Assembly (NCBI RefSeq): GCF_004769195.1
Contig: NZ_RQET01000010.1
Span: 62,001-126,000, forward strand
Source: Leptospira fletcheri
GTDB lineage: Bacteria; Spirochaetota; Leptospiria; Leptospirales; Leptospiraceae
Direction: 5' to 3'
Length of the DNA stretch: 64,000 nucleotides
The notes below the pieces were generated by a model. The model had not been told where the DNA came from. It worked only from the letters and a program-made list of their open reading frames with translations, and did not search any database. Numbering within the stretch: position 1 is the stretch's first letter; every line of letters starts with the position of its first letter. Position numbers and translations under genes: made by a program. Shown here one piece after another: positions 16,808-26,456 of the stretch.

Positions 16808-18058
16808 CTACTCTACCACTTTGCTGAACAATCTTCTAGAAAGAACGAAACGTTCTAACCACCATTTGGAATCCACATGATCGAAGATCACTCCTCTGGT
16901 CGAGGATGCGTGGACAAACTCCTTGGGTGAAAGCACGAGTCCGACATGAGTCACTTTGGACTGGCTGGGAGATGCCGAAAAAAAGATCAGGTCCCCCGCT
17001 CTCATTTCGTCGTGTTCCACCGAAACACCCAGTTTCGACTGAGCGCTAGAAGCCCTCGATACCAGTCTTTCCGGAACTCCGATCCGTCCGTCGGTCAAGG
17101 CCCTATATGTGAATCCGGAACAATCCGTTCCCGTCTTGGCCGAAGACCCCCATTTGTAAGGAGTTCCGACCCATTCTCCCGCGACTTTTTTCAGAGTCGA
17201 AGCGGAAAGAACATGCCAATCCTCCTTCTCCTCGCTGTGAGGTGGGACAGGCTCGTTCGGCTCGGGAAGATTCGGAACAAGCGGAGGTTCGGAAATCGGC
17301 TCGAATTTCGGTCGGTCTCCGATCACGATTTGGCCTACTTCGTTTAACGAATTTTCTACGGATCTCGCTTTGGAAAGAGAACCCCCCTCTCCTTTTTCCG
17401 TCTGAGAATGCAATTTTTTCAAATTCGATAAAAGAATATAAGAAGTTCCTTCCAATTTTCCGTCGAGAACCGATTTAAAATCGGATTCCCATCTGGACCA
17501 GGGTTCTTTGGGACCTTTCGGGCTGAAACGATTTAGGATCCTTGTCGCCAATCGGTTCTGGGGAAAATCCACCAATTTGCCCGCGGCCAGAGCCCTCCCA
17601 GCCGCCAAGACGGAAAAACCGGACCAGTTTCTTTCCAAAGCGGTGTCCAAAAAACGATTCCGCACCTCTTCAGAGATTCTGGCTTGGCTCGTTTCCTTTA
17701 GGTAAAGAACGATATAGGGAAAATCCTTTTCCGGGATTTCCCGTTTTGCGGAAACGGGAATCGCGTCTTCTGACTCCTCGAAAGAGAAACCGAATTTTCG
17801 GGCCGTATCCATTTTCAGGATCAGATCCGCGACCGTTTCCGGAGACAGACCTTCCAAAACAGCCCAAGGGATCAGATTTTTCGCGATCTGAAGAACTTCC
17901 TTTTCGTTCGCTCTACGGCCGATCTTTTGGAATACCGCATTTTGGATGAGTAAGCTTTGGCTTTTGGAAAAGTCCTGTTTTAACAGGTCTTGAAACGGAT
18001 CCGCAGCGAGAGAGATCGGAAAGCTCAGAAATAGGACCGCGAAAAAAACTGGCTTCAT
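16808..18058 (-). CDS. secreted NlpC/P60 cell-wall endopeptidase
   Basis: 416 aa with a clear signal peptide (MKPVFFAVLFLSFPISLAADP). The ATG at 18058 is chosen over a longer open frame because it overlaps the transporter stop as ATGA and starts the signal peptide. A roughly 270-residue N-terminal part is unrecognised. The C-terminal NlpC/P60 domain begins at about 290 with GTPYKWGSSAKTGTDCSGFTYRAL (catalytic Cys), then VTHVGLVL and the FVHAS histidine region. It should cleave peptide stems of peptidoglycan in the periplasm. Co-transcription with a peptide transporter suggests release and uptake of murein peptides (inference). Confidence 0.85.
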   Translation of the reverse strand: MKPVFFAVLFLSFPISLAADPFQDLLKQDFSKSQSLLIQNAVFQKIGRRANEKEVLQIAKNLIPWAVLEGLSPETVADLILKMDTARKFGFSFEESEDAIPVSAKREIPEKDFPYIVLYLKETSQARISEEVRNRFLDTALERNWSGFSVLAAGRALAAGKLVDFPQNRLATRILNRFSPKGPKEPWSRWESDFKSVLDGKLEGTSYILLSNLKKLHSQTEKGEGGSLSKARSVENSLNEVGQIVIGDRPKFEPISEPPLVPNLPEPNEPVPPHSEEKEDWHVLSASTLKKVAGEWVGTPYKWGSSAKTGTDCSGFTYRALTDGRIGVPERLVSRASSAQSKLGVSVEHDEMRAGDLIFFSASPSQSKVTHVGLVLSPKEFVHASSTRGVIFDHVDSKWWLERFVLSRRLFSKVVE

Positions 18059-19356
18059 CTTACACCATGCATCCAAGATTCCAATTTTTTTCGGAAGAGA
18101 TAGAGAATGAAAGCAGTGCAACCCGGCACGATCACGAAGAGAAGAAAAAATTCGGACAGATGATCCCTTCCTCCCATGGTCCCCGCCAATTCTCCCGCGA
18201 TCAAATGACCGAAAAAACTGGATAAGAGAAAAATTCCCATCATCATCGACCCGGATTTTGGCGGCGCTAATTTCGTGATTAGGGAAAGGCCTACCGGAGA
18301 AATAAACAGTTCGCCGAAAGTATGCAATAGGATCGCGAGAATGATCCACCAGGAGGAAAATTTTCCTTGGGTCAAAGAGGTAGCTAGACACAAAACTAAA
18401 AACCCCGAAGCTAAAGTCACCAGAGCCATGGAAAACTTCACCACGCTTGAAACGTGAATCCCGGAAGATTCGAGTTTTTTCCAACCTCCGGACACGACCA
18501 ATGAAAACAGAATGACGAAGATCGGATTCAGAGACTGGTAATTCGCAGCCGGGATCGTCCACCCGTATAAATTCCGATCCACATACCTGTCTATGATCAG
18601 ATTCAAGGAAGATCCCATCTGCTCGAAAGAGGCCCAGAATATGATCGTAATTCCCGAGAACACAAGAATCGCTCGGATCCGATCCCGAGTTGCGATCGCG
18701 GAAGTCGACTCCGTTTGCGCTTCTGCAGAACCGCCTAACGCCGCTCCCGGCACGAAAGAATTCTTCGGAAGAACAGAACTCCAGGTTCCGAAAATGAGAA
18801 GACCGGTAAGCATTCCCAAAGCGGCCACACCGAATCCGAAATGCCAGCCGTAAATTTCGGCGATATTGGCACAGGCCCAGGTACCAAGGACCGCGCCTAG
18901 GTTGATTCCGAAATAGAAGATCGTAAACCCCGAATCTTTCAGATCCGCCTTTCCCTCCAGCTCGTAAATTTTCCCTACGACCGTGGAAATGCAGGGTTTG
19001 AAAAATCCGTTTCCTAGAATAAGCAATCCCAAACCCAGAAAAAACGTTTCAGTTCCGTTTATGGCAAGGGAGAGATGGCCAAGCATCATCAGGAGCCCGC
19101 CTAAAAAGATGGAAATCCGATAACCTAAAAATCGATCCGCAAGAAAGCCTCCGAAAATCGGAGTCAAATATACGAGCCCGTTATAAATCCCGTAAATTCG
19201 ATTGGCTTCCTGGTCGGCGAGAAACCAGGACTTCGTCAAAAAAAGGACCAACAAGGCCCGCATTCCGTAAAAGGAAAACCGCTCCCACATTTCTACGAAA
19301 AATAGGAGAAAAAGGCCTTTGGGATGTCTCAATTTCCTTTGGCTCTGGATTTCCAT
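18055..19356 (-). CDS. POT/PTR-family proton-coupled oligopeptide transporter
   Basis: 433-aa major-facilitator transporter of di- and tripeptides. The family motif ExxERFxxY is intact as EMWERFSFYG near residue 23, followed by MRALLVLFL and the second POT signature region ISTVVGKIYELEG...GFTIFYFGINLGAVLGTW. Length and hydrophobicity suggest about 12 helices, without the two extra helices of longer bacterial POTs (about 490-500 aa). It overlaps the adenosyltransferase by 28 bp upstream and the NlpC/P60 gene by 4 bp downstream. Substrate specificity cannot be read directly. Confidence 0.88.
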   Translation of the reverse strand: MEIQSQRKLRHPKGLFLLFFVEMWERFSFYGMRALLVLFLTKSWFLADQEANRIYGIYNGLVYLTPIFGGFLADRFLGYRISIFLGGLLMMLGHLSLAINGTETFFLGLGLLILGNGFFKPCISTVVGKIYELEGKADLKDSGFTIFYFGINLGAVLGTWACANIAEIYGWHFGFGVAALGMLTGLLIFGTWSSVLPKNSFVPGAALGGSAEAQTESTSAIATRDRIRAILVFSGITIIFWASFEQMGSSLNLIIDRYVDRNLYGWTIPAANYQSLNPIFVILFSLVVSGGWKKLESSGIHVSSVVKFSMALVTLASGFLVLCLATSLTQGKFSSWWIILAILLHTFGELFISPVGLSLITKLAPPKSGSMMMGIFLLSSFFGHLIAGELAGTMGGRDHLSEFFLLFVIVPGCTAFILYLFRKKLESWMHGVR

Positions 19357-19886
19357 TGAGGTTCTTGTACTTGTGATTCAAAATTCGCGTAACGTGCCGC
19401 TACGAAAAGATGGTCGGAAAGCCGGTTTAAAAACCGTAGATTTTCGGGATGGATGGGAGATCCTCCATCCTTTGCTTTTACGAGATCCCTTTCCAATTTT
19501 CTTGCGATCGTGCGAGCCACATGTAGGAATGCCGCCGCTTGCGATCCTCCGGGAAGAACGAAATGCTTTAAGGGAACTAGGGATGTTTCCCAAGCGTCTA
19601 TTTCTTGTTCCAATTGTAGGACGTCCTCCTCTAAAATACAGGAGGTGCCGTCCTTTTTATGAAAGCCGGCCAATTCGGAACCCAATTCAAAAAGCAAATT
19701 TTGGATCCGATCCAGAATCCCTTTTAGCTCGGAAGAAGTCTTTAAAAAAGAAACGGCCACACCCAGGACGGAATTCAATTCGTCCGCTGTGCCGTACAAT
19801 TCCACTCGAATGTCACCTTTGGAAACGCGGGTTCCGGAGGCCAAAGAAGTCGTACCGGAATCCCCTTTTTTGGTATAAATCTTCAT
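19329..19886 (-). CDS. PduO-type ATP:cob(I)alamin adenosyltransferase
   Basis: 185-aa enzyme converting cobalamin to adenosylcobalamin. Evidence: N-terminal KIYTKKGDSGTTSLASGTRVSKGD (ATP-binding), YGTADELNSVLGVA, then FVLPGGSQAAAFLHVARTIARKLER with the conserved R-x-x-x-R-R/K-like ATP contacts. Its final 28 bp overlap the transporter gene. Adenosylcobalamin would serve methylmalonyl-CoA mutase, which would follow on from a propionyl-CoA carboxylase like the one at 39578-43984 (inference). No cobalamin riboswitch is apparent upstream. Confidence 0.92.
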   Translation of the reverse strand: MKIYTKKGDSGTTSLASGTRVSKGDIRVELYGTADELNSVLGVAVSFLKTSSELKGILDRIQNLLFELGSELAGFHKKDGTSCILEEDVLQLEQEIDAWETSLVPLKHFVLPGGSQAAAFLHVARTIARKLERDLVKAKDGGSPIHPENLRFLNRLSDHLFVAARYANFESQVQEPQWKSRAKGN

Positions 19887-19965
19887 AAATAACGGGAATT
19901 AAGGGACAAAATCCGGGAAGGCGTAGAATTTTCCCTAGCAAAAGAGAGGGGTTCGGGAAAAAAAG

Positions 19966-19993
19966 TTGCAGTGCAACCGCAAAAAGATATAAT
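19966..19993 (+). promoter_or_regulatory. candidate sigma-70 promoter for the flagellin gene
   Basis: A perfect TATAAT at 19988-19993 lies 16 bp after TTGCAG (19966-19971), pointing at the flagellin about 200 bp downstream. I see no TAAA-N15-GCCGATAA (sigma-28) site in the same gap. Transcription starting near 20000 would give a leader of about 195 nt. Confidence 0.5.
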
Positions 19994-20153
19994 GAAAGTA
20001 CAAATTCCCTTATAGACAGTATCGCCTTTTTCGCTTAGTGTCTTTAACGGGAGATAGAAAAAAAGTCCGTCCCTTCGGAAAAAGAGGGGTGGAATTCGCA
20101 GTGGAACCCGGTCGCCTGGGGGGCTCCCTCCCCTCAAAAGAGCCGGAAATATA

Positions 20154-20173
20154 GGTTCGGACGGATCCGAGCC
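20154..20173 (+). promoter_or_regulatory. flagellin leader hairpin
   Basis: GGTTCGGA (20154-20161) pairs with TCCGAGCC (20166-20173): eight pairs including one G-U, with a 4-nt loop. It ends 8 bp before the AGGGAGG ribosome-binding site at 20182-20188. The rest of the 308-bp gap 19887-20194 holds the promoter described separately and GC-rich runs, and no gene. The hairpin could control translation or stability of the mRNA (inference). Confidence 0.45.
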
Positions 20174-20194
20174 TCTTCTACAGGGAGGTTGTCG

Positions 20195-21046
20195 ATGATT
20201 ATCAATCACAACATCGGTGCTCTTCGTACGAATAACGTATTGAAGACAGTCAATCAAGACCAAGACAAAGTTGCGGAGAAACTCTCCACAGGAATGCGCA
20301 TCAACCGCGCCGGGGACGATGCTCTCGGATTTTCCGTTTCGGAAAGAATGAGAACTCAGATCCGCGGGATTGCTCAAGCGGAACGGAATGTGATGGACGG
20401 AGTTTCCTTTATCCAAGTGACGGAAGGAAACTTGGAGCAGGTGAATAATATTCTCCAGAGACTCCGAGAACTTTCCATCCAAACCTCCAACGGCATCTAT
20501 TCCGACGAGGATCGGAAATTGGTCCAACTGGAAGTGGACCAATTGATCGACGAAGTGGATCGCTTGGGAAAATCCGCGGAATTCAACAAGATTCGGCCTC
20601 TGAGCGGGAACTATTCCAAGGAATCCAAGAATCCCATCCAATTGCATGTGGGACCGAACCAAAATGAAAGATTGGAGATCTTCGTGGACGCGATGAATGC
20701 GGCAGCTCTCCAGTTGGAAAACAACGGGAAGAAGCAAACTTTGTCCACTCCTGCCTCTTCCAACTCGATGATCGGAATTTTGGACAACGCGATCCAGAGA
20801 GTCAACAAACAGAGATCCGATTTGGGGGCGTACTACAATCGTCTCGAAATCACAGCGGAAGGTCTACAGGCGAATTATATCAATATGGTCGCCGCAGAAA
20901 GTAGGGTTCGCGACGCGGATATGGCGGAACATATCGTTGAATTTACGAAAAATCAGATTTTAACGAAAAGTGGGGTCGCCATGCTCGCGCAAGCGAATAT
21001 GAGACCGGAGCAAGTAGTCAAGTTGCTTAGCGAAAGATTCGGTTGA
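20195..21046 (+). CDS. flagellin, FlaB family (divergent paralogue)
   Basis: 283-aa flagellar filament core protein. The N-terminal D0/D1 signature is MIINHNIGALRTNN...[29 protein letters not shown]; the C-terminal D1/D0 is AAESRVRDADMAEHIVEFTKNQILTKSGVAMLAQAN. As in spirochaete FlaBs, the variable D2/D3 part is reduced to a short segment. The ATG at 20195 is chosen over the TTG at 20189 because AGGGAGG lies 6 bp before it. It has its own promoter and terminator, so it is monocistronic. It is clearly diverged from the second flagellin at 33610-34458 (for example LGFSVSERMRTQIRGIAQ against [18 protein letters not shown]). Confidence 0.95.
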   Translation: MIINHNIGALRTNNVLKTVNQDQDKVAEKLSTGMRINRAGDDALGFSVSERMRTQIRGIAQAERNVMDGVSFIQVTEGNLEQVNNILQRLRELSIQTSNGIYSDEDRKLVQLEVDQLIDEVDRLGKSAEFNKIRPLSGNYSKESKNPIQLHVGPNQNERLEIFVDAMNAAALQLENNGKKQTLSTPASSNSMIGILDNAIQRVNKQRSDLGAYYNRLEITAEGLQANYINMVAAESRVRDADMAEHIVEFTKNQILTKSGVAMLAQANMRPEQVVKLLSERFG

Positions 21047-21123
21047 TTTTTAGTAAAACCGTTCCTATACATTTTCTCTTGCTGGATTTCTAGTAAGGAG
21101 AAAGAATTTACAAAATTGAAACG

Positions 21124-21150
21124 AAAGGCCCGCGAAGAATGCGGGCCTTT
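21124..21150 (+). terminator. rho-independent terminator after flagellin
   Basis: A perfect 10-bp stem, AAAGGCCCGC (21124-21133) with GCGGGCCTTT (21141-21150), and a 7-nt loop, followed by TTATAACTTTTT. It lies 78 bp after the flagellin stop. Confidence 0.9.
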
Positions 21151-21193
21151 TTATAACTTTTTGTAAAGTTTCGGGAGGCCGACGGACCTTAGA

Positions 21194-22573
21194 ATGAATT
21201 CCGAAGTGGCGAGCATACGATTTTTAGGAGCGGTGGGGACGGTTACCGGTTCCAAGTTCTTGTTCCAGGCCTTGGGAAAGAATGTACTCATCGATTGTGG
21301 ATTGTTCCAGGGGATCAAGGAACTGAGGCTTCGAAATTGGGAGTCACTCCCTCCGGAGGCGGCGCATATCGATGCGGTTTTACTGACTCACGGGCATTTG
21401 GATCATACGGGGTACCTTCCCCGATTGGTAAAATCGGGATTCTCCGGAGAGATCTTCGGAACGGAACCTACGCTTGAAATCGCGGAAATCATCCTGAAGG
21501 ATAGCGCCCGATTGCAAGAGGAAGATGCGGAAGCGGCCAATAAGCACGGATACTCCAAACATTCTCCCGCCCTCCCCCTTTATGATTCCGAAGATGTGGA
21601 AAAAACGATTTCCCATTTTCGAAAACAAACGTTAGACGCTCCTTTTGAGCTATTTCCCGGAATTCGGGTCCGCTTTTTTTATGCGGGTCATATTTTGGGA
21701 GCGAGTTCGATCGAGATCCGGGTGAAAAACAAGACTTTCGTGTTTTCAGGAGATTTGGGTCGAAAGGAAGATCCTCTTCTGTTTCCTCCCAAAAAGCCGA
21801 AGCAAGCTGACGTGGTTCTGATCGAATCTACCTACGGAAATCGGATACATTCCGAAGACTCGGCGGGGAAATTGGTCTCCTTGATCAACGAATTCCATCG
21901 CAAAAACGGAACCATCGTCATCCCCAGTTTTGCCGTGGAAAGAACTCAGCTCCTCATGTATTTGCTTTGGAAATTGCGCACCGAAGAACGGATCCCTTCC
22001 ATTCCGATCTACATGGACTCTCCTATGGGCCAGCATATTCTAGAAGTCTTCCGCCGCGCAGGAGAAGGTTGGCATAAACTGAATCGGGACGATTTAGAAA
22101 AGATTTGCGAACAGATCCGGATCGTGCAGCGCCCGGATGAATCCAGAAGGATTTCCGCCTTAAAAGAGCCGAAGATCGTAATTGCAGGAAGCGGAATGGT
22201 CACCGGAGGTAGGGTTTTGACCTATTTAGAGGAAACCTTAAAGGATAAAAATTCTCTGATTCTCCTCGCAGGGTACCAAGCGGAAGGAACCAGAGGGAGA
22301 CAGTTATGGGAAGGAAAAAAAGAAATCAAAATTCGCGGAAAATGGCATCCTGTCCTTTGTTCCGTCGATATGATCGAAGGATTTTCGGCCCACGCAGACC
22401 AGGGAGAATTGTTGGATTGGCTGTCAGAGTTAAAAGGAACTCAGCCTAAGATTTTCGTGGTTCACGGTGAAAAAGACGGAGCCGAAGGGCTGAAGAAAAA
22501 GATAGAAACCGAATACTCTTGGGCGGTGGAAGTTCCGGAATACAATCAGGTGGAAACCGTTTCTCTGGATTAG
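21194..22573 (+). CDS. beta-CASP metallo-beta-lactamase-fold ribonuclease
   Basis: 459-aa zinc-dependent RNA nuclease of the bacterial beta-CASP/CPSF-like group. Metal motif HGHLDHTG (motif 2), FYAGHILGASSIEIR (motif 3), FSGDLGR (motif 4), then the beta-CASP motifs IESTYGNRIH, PSFAVERTQ, VIAGSGMVTGGR and the C-terminal FSAHADQGELLDW with RMMBL-type FVVHGEKDGAEGL. All metal ligands look present. It follows the flagellin terminator, so it is probably a separate transcript. RNA target unknown. Confidence 0.9.
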   Translation: MNSEVASIRFLGAVGTVTGSKFLFQALGKNVLIDCGLFQGIKELRLRNWESLPPEAAHIDAVLLTHGHLDHTGYLPRLVKSGFSGEIFGTEPTLEIAEIILKDSARLQEEDAEAANKHGYSKHSPALPLYDSEDVEKTISHFRKQTLDAPFELFPGIRVRFFYAGHILGASSIEIRVKNKTFVFSGDLGRKEDPLLFPPKKPKQADVVLIESTYGNRIHSEDSAGKLVSLINEFHRKNGTIVIPSFAVERTQLLMYLLWKLRTEERIPSIPIYMDSPMGQHILEVFRRAGEGWHKLNRDDLEKICEQIRIVQRPDESRRISALKEPKIVIAGSGMVTGGRVLTYLEETLKDKNSLILLAGYQAEGTRGRQLWEGKKEIKIRGKWHPVLCSVDMIEGFSAHADQGELLDWLSELKGTQPKIFVVHGEKDGAEGLKKKIETEYSWAVEVPEYNQVETVSLD

Positions 22574-22651
22574 AACGATTCCGGTTACCGACGGCTTCTA
22601 GAGAGTTTGGCAAAAAAACCCTCTCCGTCGGCAACCGTTGCAGGGGATGAT

Positions 22652-22963
22652 TTAGAACTTATCCGCCTGCTCTTTGTACTTCGCGGATTCCAGGCTTACA
22701 TGATCGGCGAGTTGTTTGTACTTCTTCCTTTCGGAATCTTCCGAAGTGGATTTTCCTCCACGATTCAAATTGCTCATGCTTCTATATTTTTCGGCCAATT
22801 CCTTTTGGTCTTGGGCTTTTCTCAGAAAATAGTCTTTCGCAATTTTCTTCAGTTCTGGGGTCGTAGCTTCGGCGATCAGAAGTTTTTCAAGCTCGCTGAA
22901 GGCGTGAATGTTGACCAACGGAAGGATGGTCAACATTAGAGTTGCAACTAACAGTTTTTTCAT
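22652..22963 (-). CDS. small secreted helical protein, unknown
   Basis: 103 aa starting at the ATG at 22963, preceded by GGAG. MKKLLVATLMLTILPLVNIHA is a clean signal peptide. The mature part is about 80 residues, charged and predicted helical (LRKAQDQKELAEKYRSMSNLN, ERKKYKQLADHVS), with no cysteines. It lies 162 bp after the CusA-like gene on the same strand and may be its last operon member. I recognise no family. Confidence 0.65.
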   Translation of the reverse strand: MKKLLVATLMLTILPLVNIHAFSELEKLLIAEATTPELKKIAKDYFLRKAQDQKELAEKYRSMSNLNRGGKSTSEDSERKKYKQLADHVSLESAKYKEQADKF

Positions 22964-23125
22964 TTTGTCTCCAATGGCGGCGGATCGATTCCAATTTGTT
23001 TTTCTTGGTCCGCCTTTACATATTCTAGAAGTCGGAAGCCGTATTAGCAAGATGAAAATTGAAAAAATGGAACATTCCTTTATACTGTCTATTTTTTAAG
23101 CAGCTATACGTTTTTATCTTCTCCG

Positions 23126-26100
23126 TTATCTCTTACGTTTTGTTTTTTCCGGCGCCAAGTCGCGGACGAGAGAAAGGTCCGAACTTTCTTTCTTAGCTGG
23201 AACCGATCGACCGAATCTTCCCTCCTTCCAGAGCAGATAGATGGGGGGATAGACGAGCAGTTCCAAAAGGAAGCTGGTTACCAGACCCCCTACCATAGGA
23301 GCGGCGATCCGTTTCATTACGTCGGAACCGGTTCCGTCCGACCACATGATCGGCAGGAGTCCCATCATAGCGGCAAGTACGGTCATGATTTTCGGACGTA
23401 CTCTATGAACGGCTCCGTGGATCACGGCCAGGATGCGATCTTCTCGGGTCAAAAAGCCTTTGGTACGTTCCGCGCTTTCGTAAGAGAGATCCAGATATAG
23501 GAGCATAAAAACTCCTGTCTCCGCATCCAGTCCCATTAAGGCGATCATTCCTACCCAAACCGCGACAGACACCTGGTAATCTAGTATGTAAAGAAGCCAT
23601 ACTGCTCCGATCAGTGAAAACGGTACGGCCAAAAGGACGATGAAAGTCTTGGCGTAGGACTTCGTGTTCAGATAGATCAAAAGGAAAATAACGAACAGAG
23701 TCAGAGGCAGGATGTACTTCATTCTCTCCCTGACACGGAGCATATTCTCGTACTGACCGCTCCATACGATGGAATACCCCGCAGGTATGGAGATTTTTTC
23801 CGCCACCGTTCGTTTGGCCCGATCCACAAAGCCCCCGATATCGGAGGTGGAAGTATCCAAGTAGACGTATCCCGCCAAAAATCCGTTTTCGTCTCGGATC
23901 ATCGAAGGCCCGGTCTTTGTAGTTACGTCCGCAATTTCTCCGACGGGGATATGACCGAATTCCTTGGTCGGAACGAGTATGGATCGGATCTTATCGACCG
24001 AGTCTCTTAATTCTCTGGGATAACGGACATTGACTGAGAATCGTTCCCGTCCTTCGACGGTTTGTGTCACGGGTTCCCCGCCGATCGCGGCAACGACGAT
24101 CTGTTGGGCCGAGTCGACCGAAATATTATATCTTGCCAGCTTATCCCGTCTCAGTTGGATATCCAAAAAATATCCGCCTGCTGTCCGCTCGGCGAATACG
24201 CTACGTACGTCCTTTTCGGTTCTTAAGACGGATTCTATCTGCACTCCGATCTTTTCGATCTCCTCTAGGGAAGAGCCTAAGATCTTGATCCCGATCGGGG
24301 TTCTCATTCCTGTACTCAGCATGTCGATTCTCGTCTTGATCGGCATAGTCCACGCGTTCGTCGCACCGGGAAATTGCATCTCTCGATTCATCAGATCTAC
24401 GAGCTCGTCCTTGTTGAGTTTCGGATTGATGAATAAACGAAAAGGGGCTTGGAGCAGCTTCGGCCATCCGGAATAAAAGCGGTTTCCTTCCCGCCATTCT
24501 TCCTTGGACTTGAGAAGAATCACGGTTTCCATCATCGAAAAAGGAGCGGGATCCGTCGCTGTATCCGATCTACCAGCTTTACCGAATACCGTTTTGACTT
24601 CCGGAAACGATTTGAGTTTGCGATCCATCACTACTAGCAGCTTTTCCGCTTCCGCTACGGATATCCCCGGTAGAGTCGTAGGCATATACAGCAAGGATTC
24701 CTCATACAATTGGGGCATGAATTCGGATCCCAGGCTGAAATAAACGGGGACACTGACTAAGATCGCTAAAATTGCGGAAACAATCGTCGTCTTGGGTCGA
24801 TTCAGAACCCAACGACATGCCGGTTCGTACAATCGAAATAATATCCTACTGACAGGATGTTTTTCCTCCGGATAATATTTTCCGACCAACAACGTGCTGG
24901 CTATTTTGGAGAGAATCGCGCTTTTGAATTGGAAAGGTTCCATTCTGGTAAAAACCATCCGGAAAGCGGGATCTAACGTGATGGCAAGAATTGCGGCGAC
25001 CGCCATCGCGATATTTTTAGAATAAGCGAGAGGTCTGAAAAGTCGTCCTTCCTGATCGACGAGAGTGAAAATCGGAAAGAATGCGACCGCAATCACCAGA
25101 AGGGAAAAGAAAACGGAAGGACCTACTTCCAGCAGAGCTTCCAAACGGATCAGATGGTAATCCCCTTTTCTTCCGCCGGATTCCCATTCCTCCAATTTCT
25201 TATAAGCGTTCTCCACCTCTACGATCGCTCCGTCCACCAGTACTCCTATGGAAATTGCCATCCCCGCCAAAGACATGATATTCGCGTTGATATCCATCAG
25301 ATTCATGGGAATGAACGCGATGATTACCGAAATCGGGATCGTTAAAATGGGAATGATCGCGGAAGGAAAATGCCATAGAAACAAAAGGATGACCAACGAG
25401 ACGATCAGCATTTCTTCCACGAGTTTGAATTTTAGGTTGGAAATGGCATGCTCGATCAGTTCGGACCGGTCGTATGTGGTTACGATTTCCGTTCCGGACG
25501 GAAGGCTCTTCTTGAGATCCTCCAATTTCGTTTTCACTCTTTCGATCACGGAGAGTGCGTTTTCACCGTGTCGCATTACGATAGTGCCGCCGACTACATC
25601 CCCTTCCCCGTTCAAATCGGCGATCCCCCGACGGATATCCGGACCGAATTGTACGGAGGCGACGTTCCTGAGTAAAATCGGAGTGCCGTTCACGTCCGTC
25701 GATAGCGGGATGTTCTCTATATCCTGCAAGGACCTGAGGTAACCCCTTCCTCGGACCATGTATTCCGCTCCGGAAATTTCCAAAAGACGACCGCCCGTCT
25801 CCTGGTTGCTCTCCTTGATCTTCTGGACGAGAGTTTCGAATCCTACATTATAGGATCTTAAAGCGTTGGGATGTACCGTGATTTGGTACTGCTTTTTGAA
25901 TCCGCCGATTCCGGCTACTTCCGAGACTCCGGGGACGGAATTCAGGAGATATCTGAGGTGAAAGTCCTGGTAGGTCCGAAGATCCGCCAAAGTTTGACTT
26001 CCGGTCGTGTCTACCAAGGCGTACTGAAACACCCATCCTACTGCGCTCGCATCCGGTCCGAGTTCCGTTTTTACCCCTTGCGGAAGCTGAGCTTGGATCC

Positions 26101-26443
26101 GGGAAAGATATTCCAGAACCCTGGAACGGGCCCAGTATATATCCGTTCCATCCTGAAAGATCACGTATACGTACGAAAAGCCGAAATCGGAAAAACCGCG
26201 CACTACCTTGATTTTGGGCGCACCCAGCAGCGCGGTAACGATAGGATACGTCACCTGATCTTCGATGATGTCCGGGCTTCTATCCCACCTGGAATATACG
26301 ATCACTTGCGTATCCGAAAGATCGGGGATCGCATCCAAGGGAATCGTTTTCATGGAAACGTAGGAAGCGACGAGAAGCGCCAACGTGAACAGCAAGATTA
26401 AAAATTTATTATTTGCGGAAAATCGAATTATGTTCTGGATCAT
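23126..26443 (-). CDS. CusA/CzcA-family heavy-metal efflux RND pump
   Basis: 1105-aa inner-membrane proton-driven trimeric pump. Typical HME-RND N-terminus (MIQNIIRFSANNKFLILLFTLALLVASY), two large periplasmic loops, and 12 helices. The TM4 proton-relay motif reads GMAISIGVLVDGAIVEVENAYKKLEEW. Its form (IGxLVDxAIVxxEN) is nearer the monovalent-metal CusA/SilA type than the DFG-x3-DGAV form of CzcA, so copper or silver is my preferred substrate (inference). It follows the adaptor gene by 13 bp. Confidence 0.9.
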   Translation of the reverse strand: MIQNIIRFSANNKFLILLFTLALLVASYVSMKTIPLDAIPDLSDTQVIVYSRWDRSPDIIEDQVTYPIVTALLGAPKIKVVRGFSDFGFSYVYVIFQDGTDIYWARSRVLEYLSRIQAQLPQGVKTELGPDASAVGWVFQYALVDTTGSQTLADLRTYQDFHLRYLLNSVPGVSEVAGIGGFKKQYQITVHPNALRSYNVGFETLVQKIKESNQETGGRLLEISGAEYMVRGRGYLRSLQDIENIPLSTDVNGTPILLRNVASVQFGPDIRRGIADLNGEGDVVGGTIVMRHGENALSVIERVKTKLEDLKKSLPSGTEIVTTYDRSELIEHAISNLKFKLVEEMLIVSLVILLFLWHFPSAIIPILTIPISVIIAFIPMNLMDINANIMSLAGMAISIGVLVDGAIVEVENAYKKLEEWESGGRKGDYHLIRLEALLEVGPSVFFSLLVIAVAFFPIFTLVDQEGRLFRPLAYSKNIAMAVAAILAITLDPAFRMVFTRMEPFQFKSAILSKIASTLLVGKYYPEEKHPVSRILFRLYEPACRWVLNRPKTTIVSAILAILVSVPVYFSLGSEFMPQLYEESLLYMPTTLPGISVAEAEKLLVVMDRKLKSFPEVKTVFGKAGRSDTATDPAPFSMMETVILLKSKEEWREGNRFYSGWPKLLQAPFRLFINPKLNKDELVDLMNREMQFPGATNAWTMPIKTRIDMLSTGMRTPIGIKILGSSLEEIEKIGVQIESVLRTEKDVRSVFAERTAGGYFLDIQLRRDKLARYNISVDSAQQIVVAAIGGEPVTQTVEGRERFSVNVRYPRELRDSVDKIRSILVPTKEFGHIPVGEIADVTTKTGPSMIRDENGFLAGYVYLDTSTSDIGGFVDRAKRTVAEKISIPAGYSIVWSGQYENMLRVRERMKYILPLTLFVIFLLIYLNTKSYAKTFIVLLAVPFSLIGAVWLLYILDYQVSVAVWVGMIALMGLDAETGVFMLLYLDLSYESAERTKGFLTREDRILAVIHGAVHRVRPKIMTVLAAMMGLLPIMWSDGTGSDVMKRIAAPMVGGLVTSFLLELLVYPPIYLLWKEGRFGRSVPAKKESSDLSLVRDLAPEKTKRKR

Positions 26444-26456
26444 TTTTTTCTCCGGA

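Noticed and set aside
16808..18562. Extended 584-aa NlpC/P60 reading frame
   Set aside because: The upstream portion is the antisense-frame shadow of the transporter; the signal peptide begins at 18058 with an ATGA overlap.
19887..20194. Cobalamin or cyclic-di-GMP riboswitch ahead of the flagellin or adenosyltransferase
   Set aside because: No conserved B12-box or GEMM core could be matched; the only clear structures are a promoter-proximal dyad and the leader hairpin.
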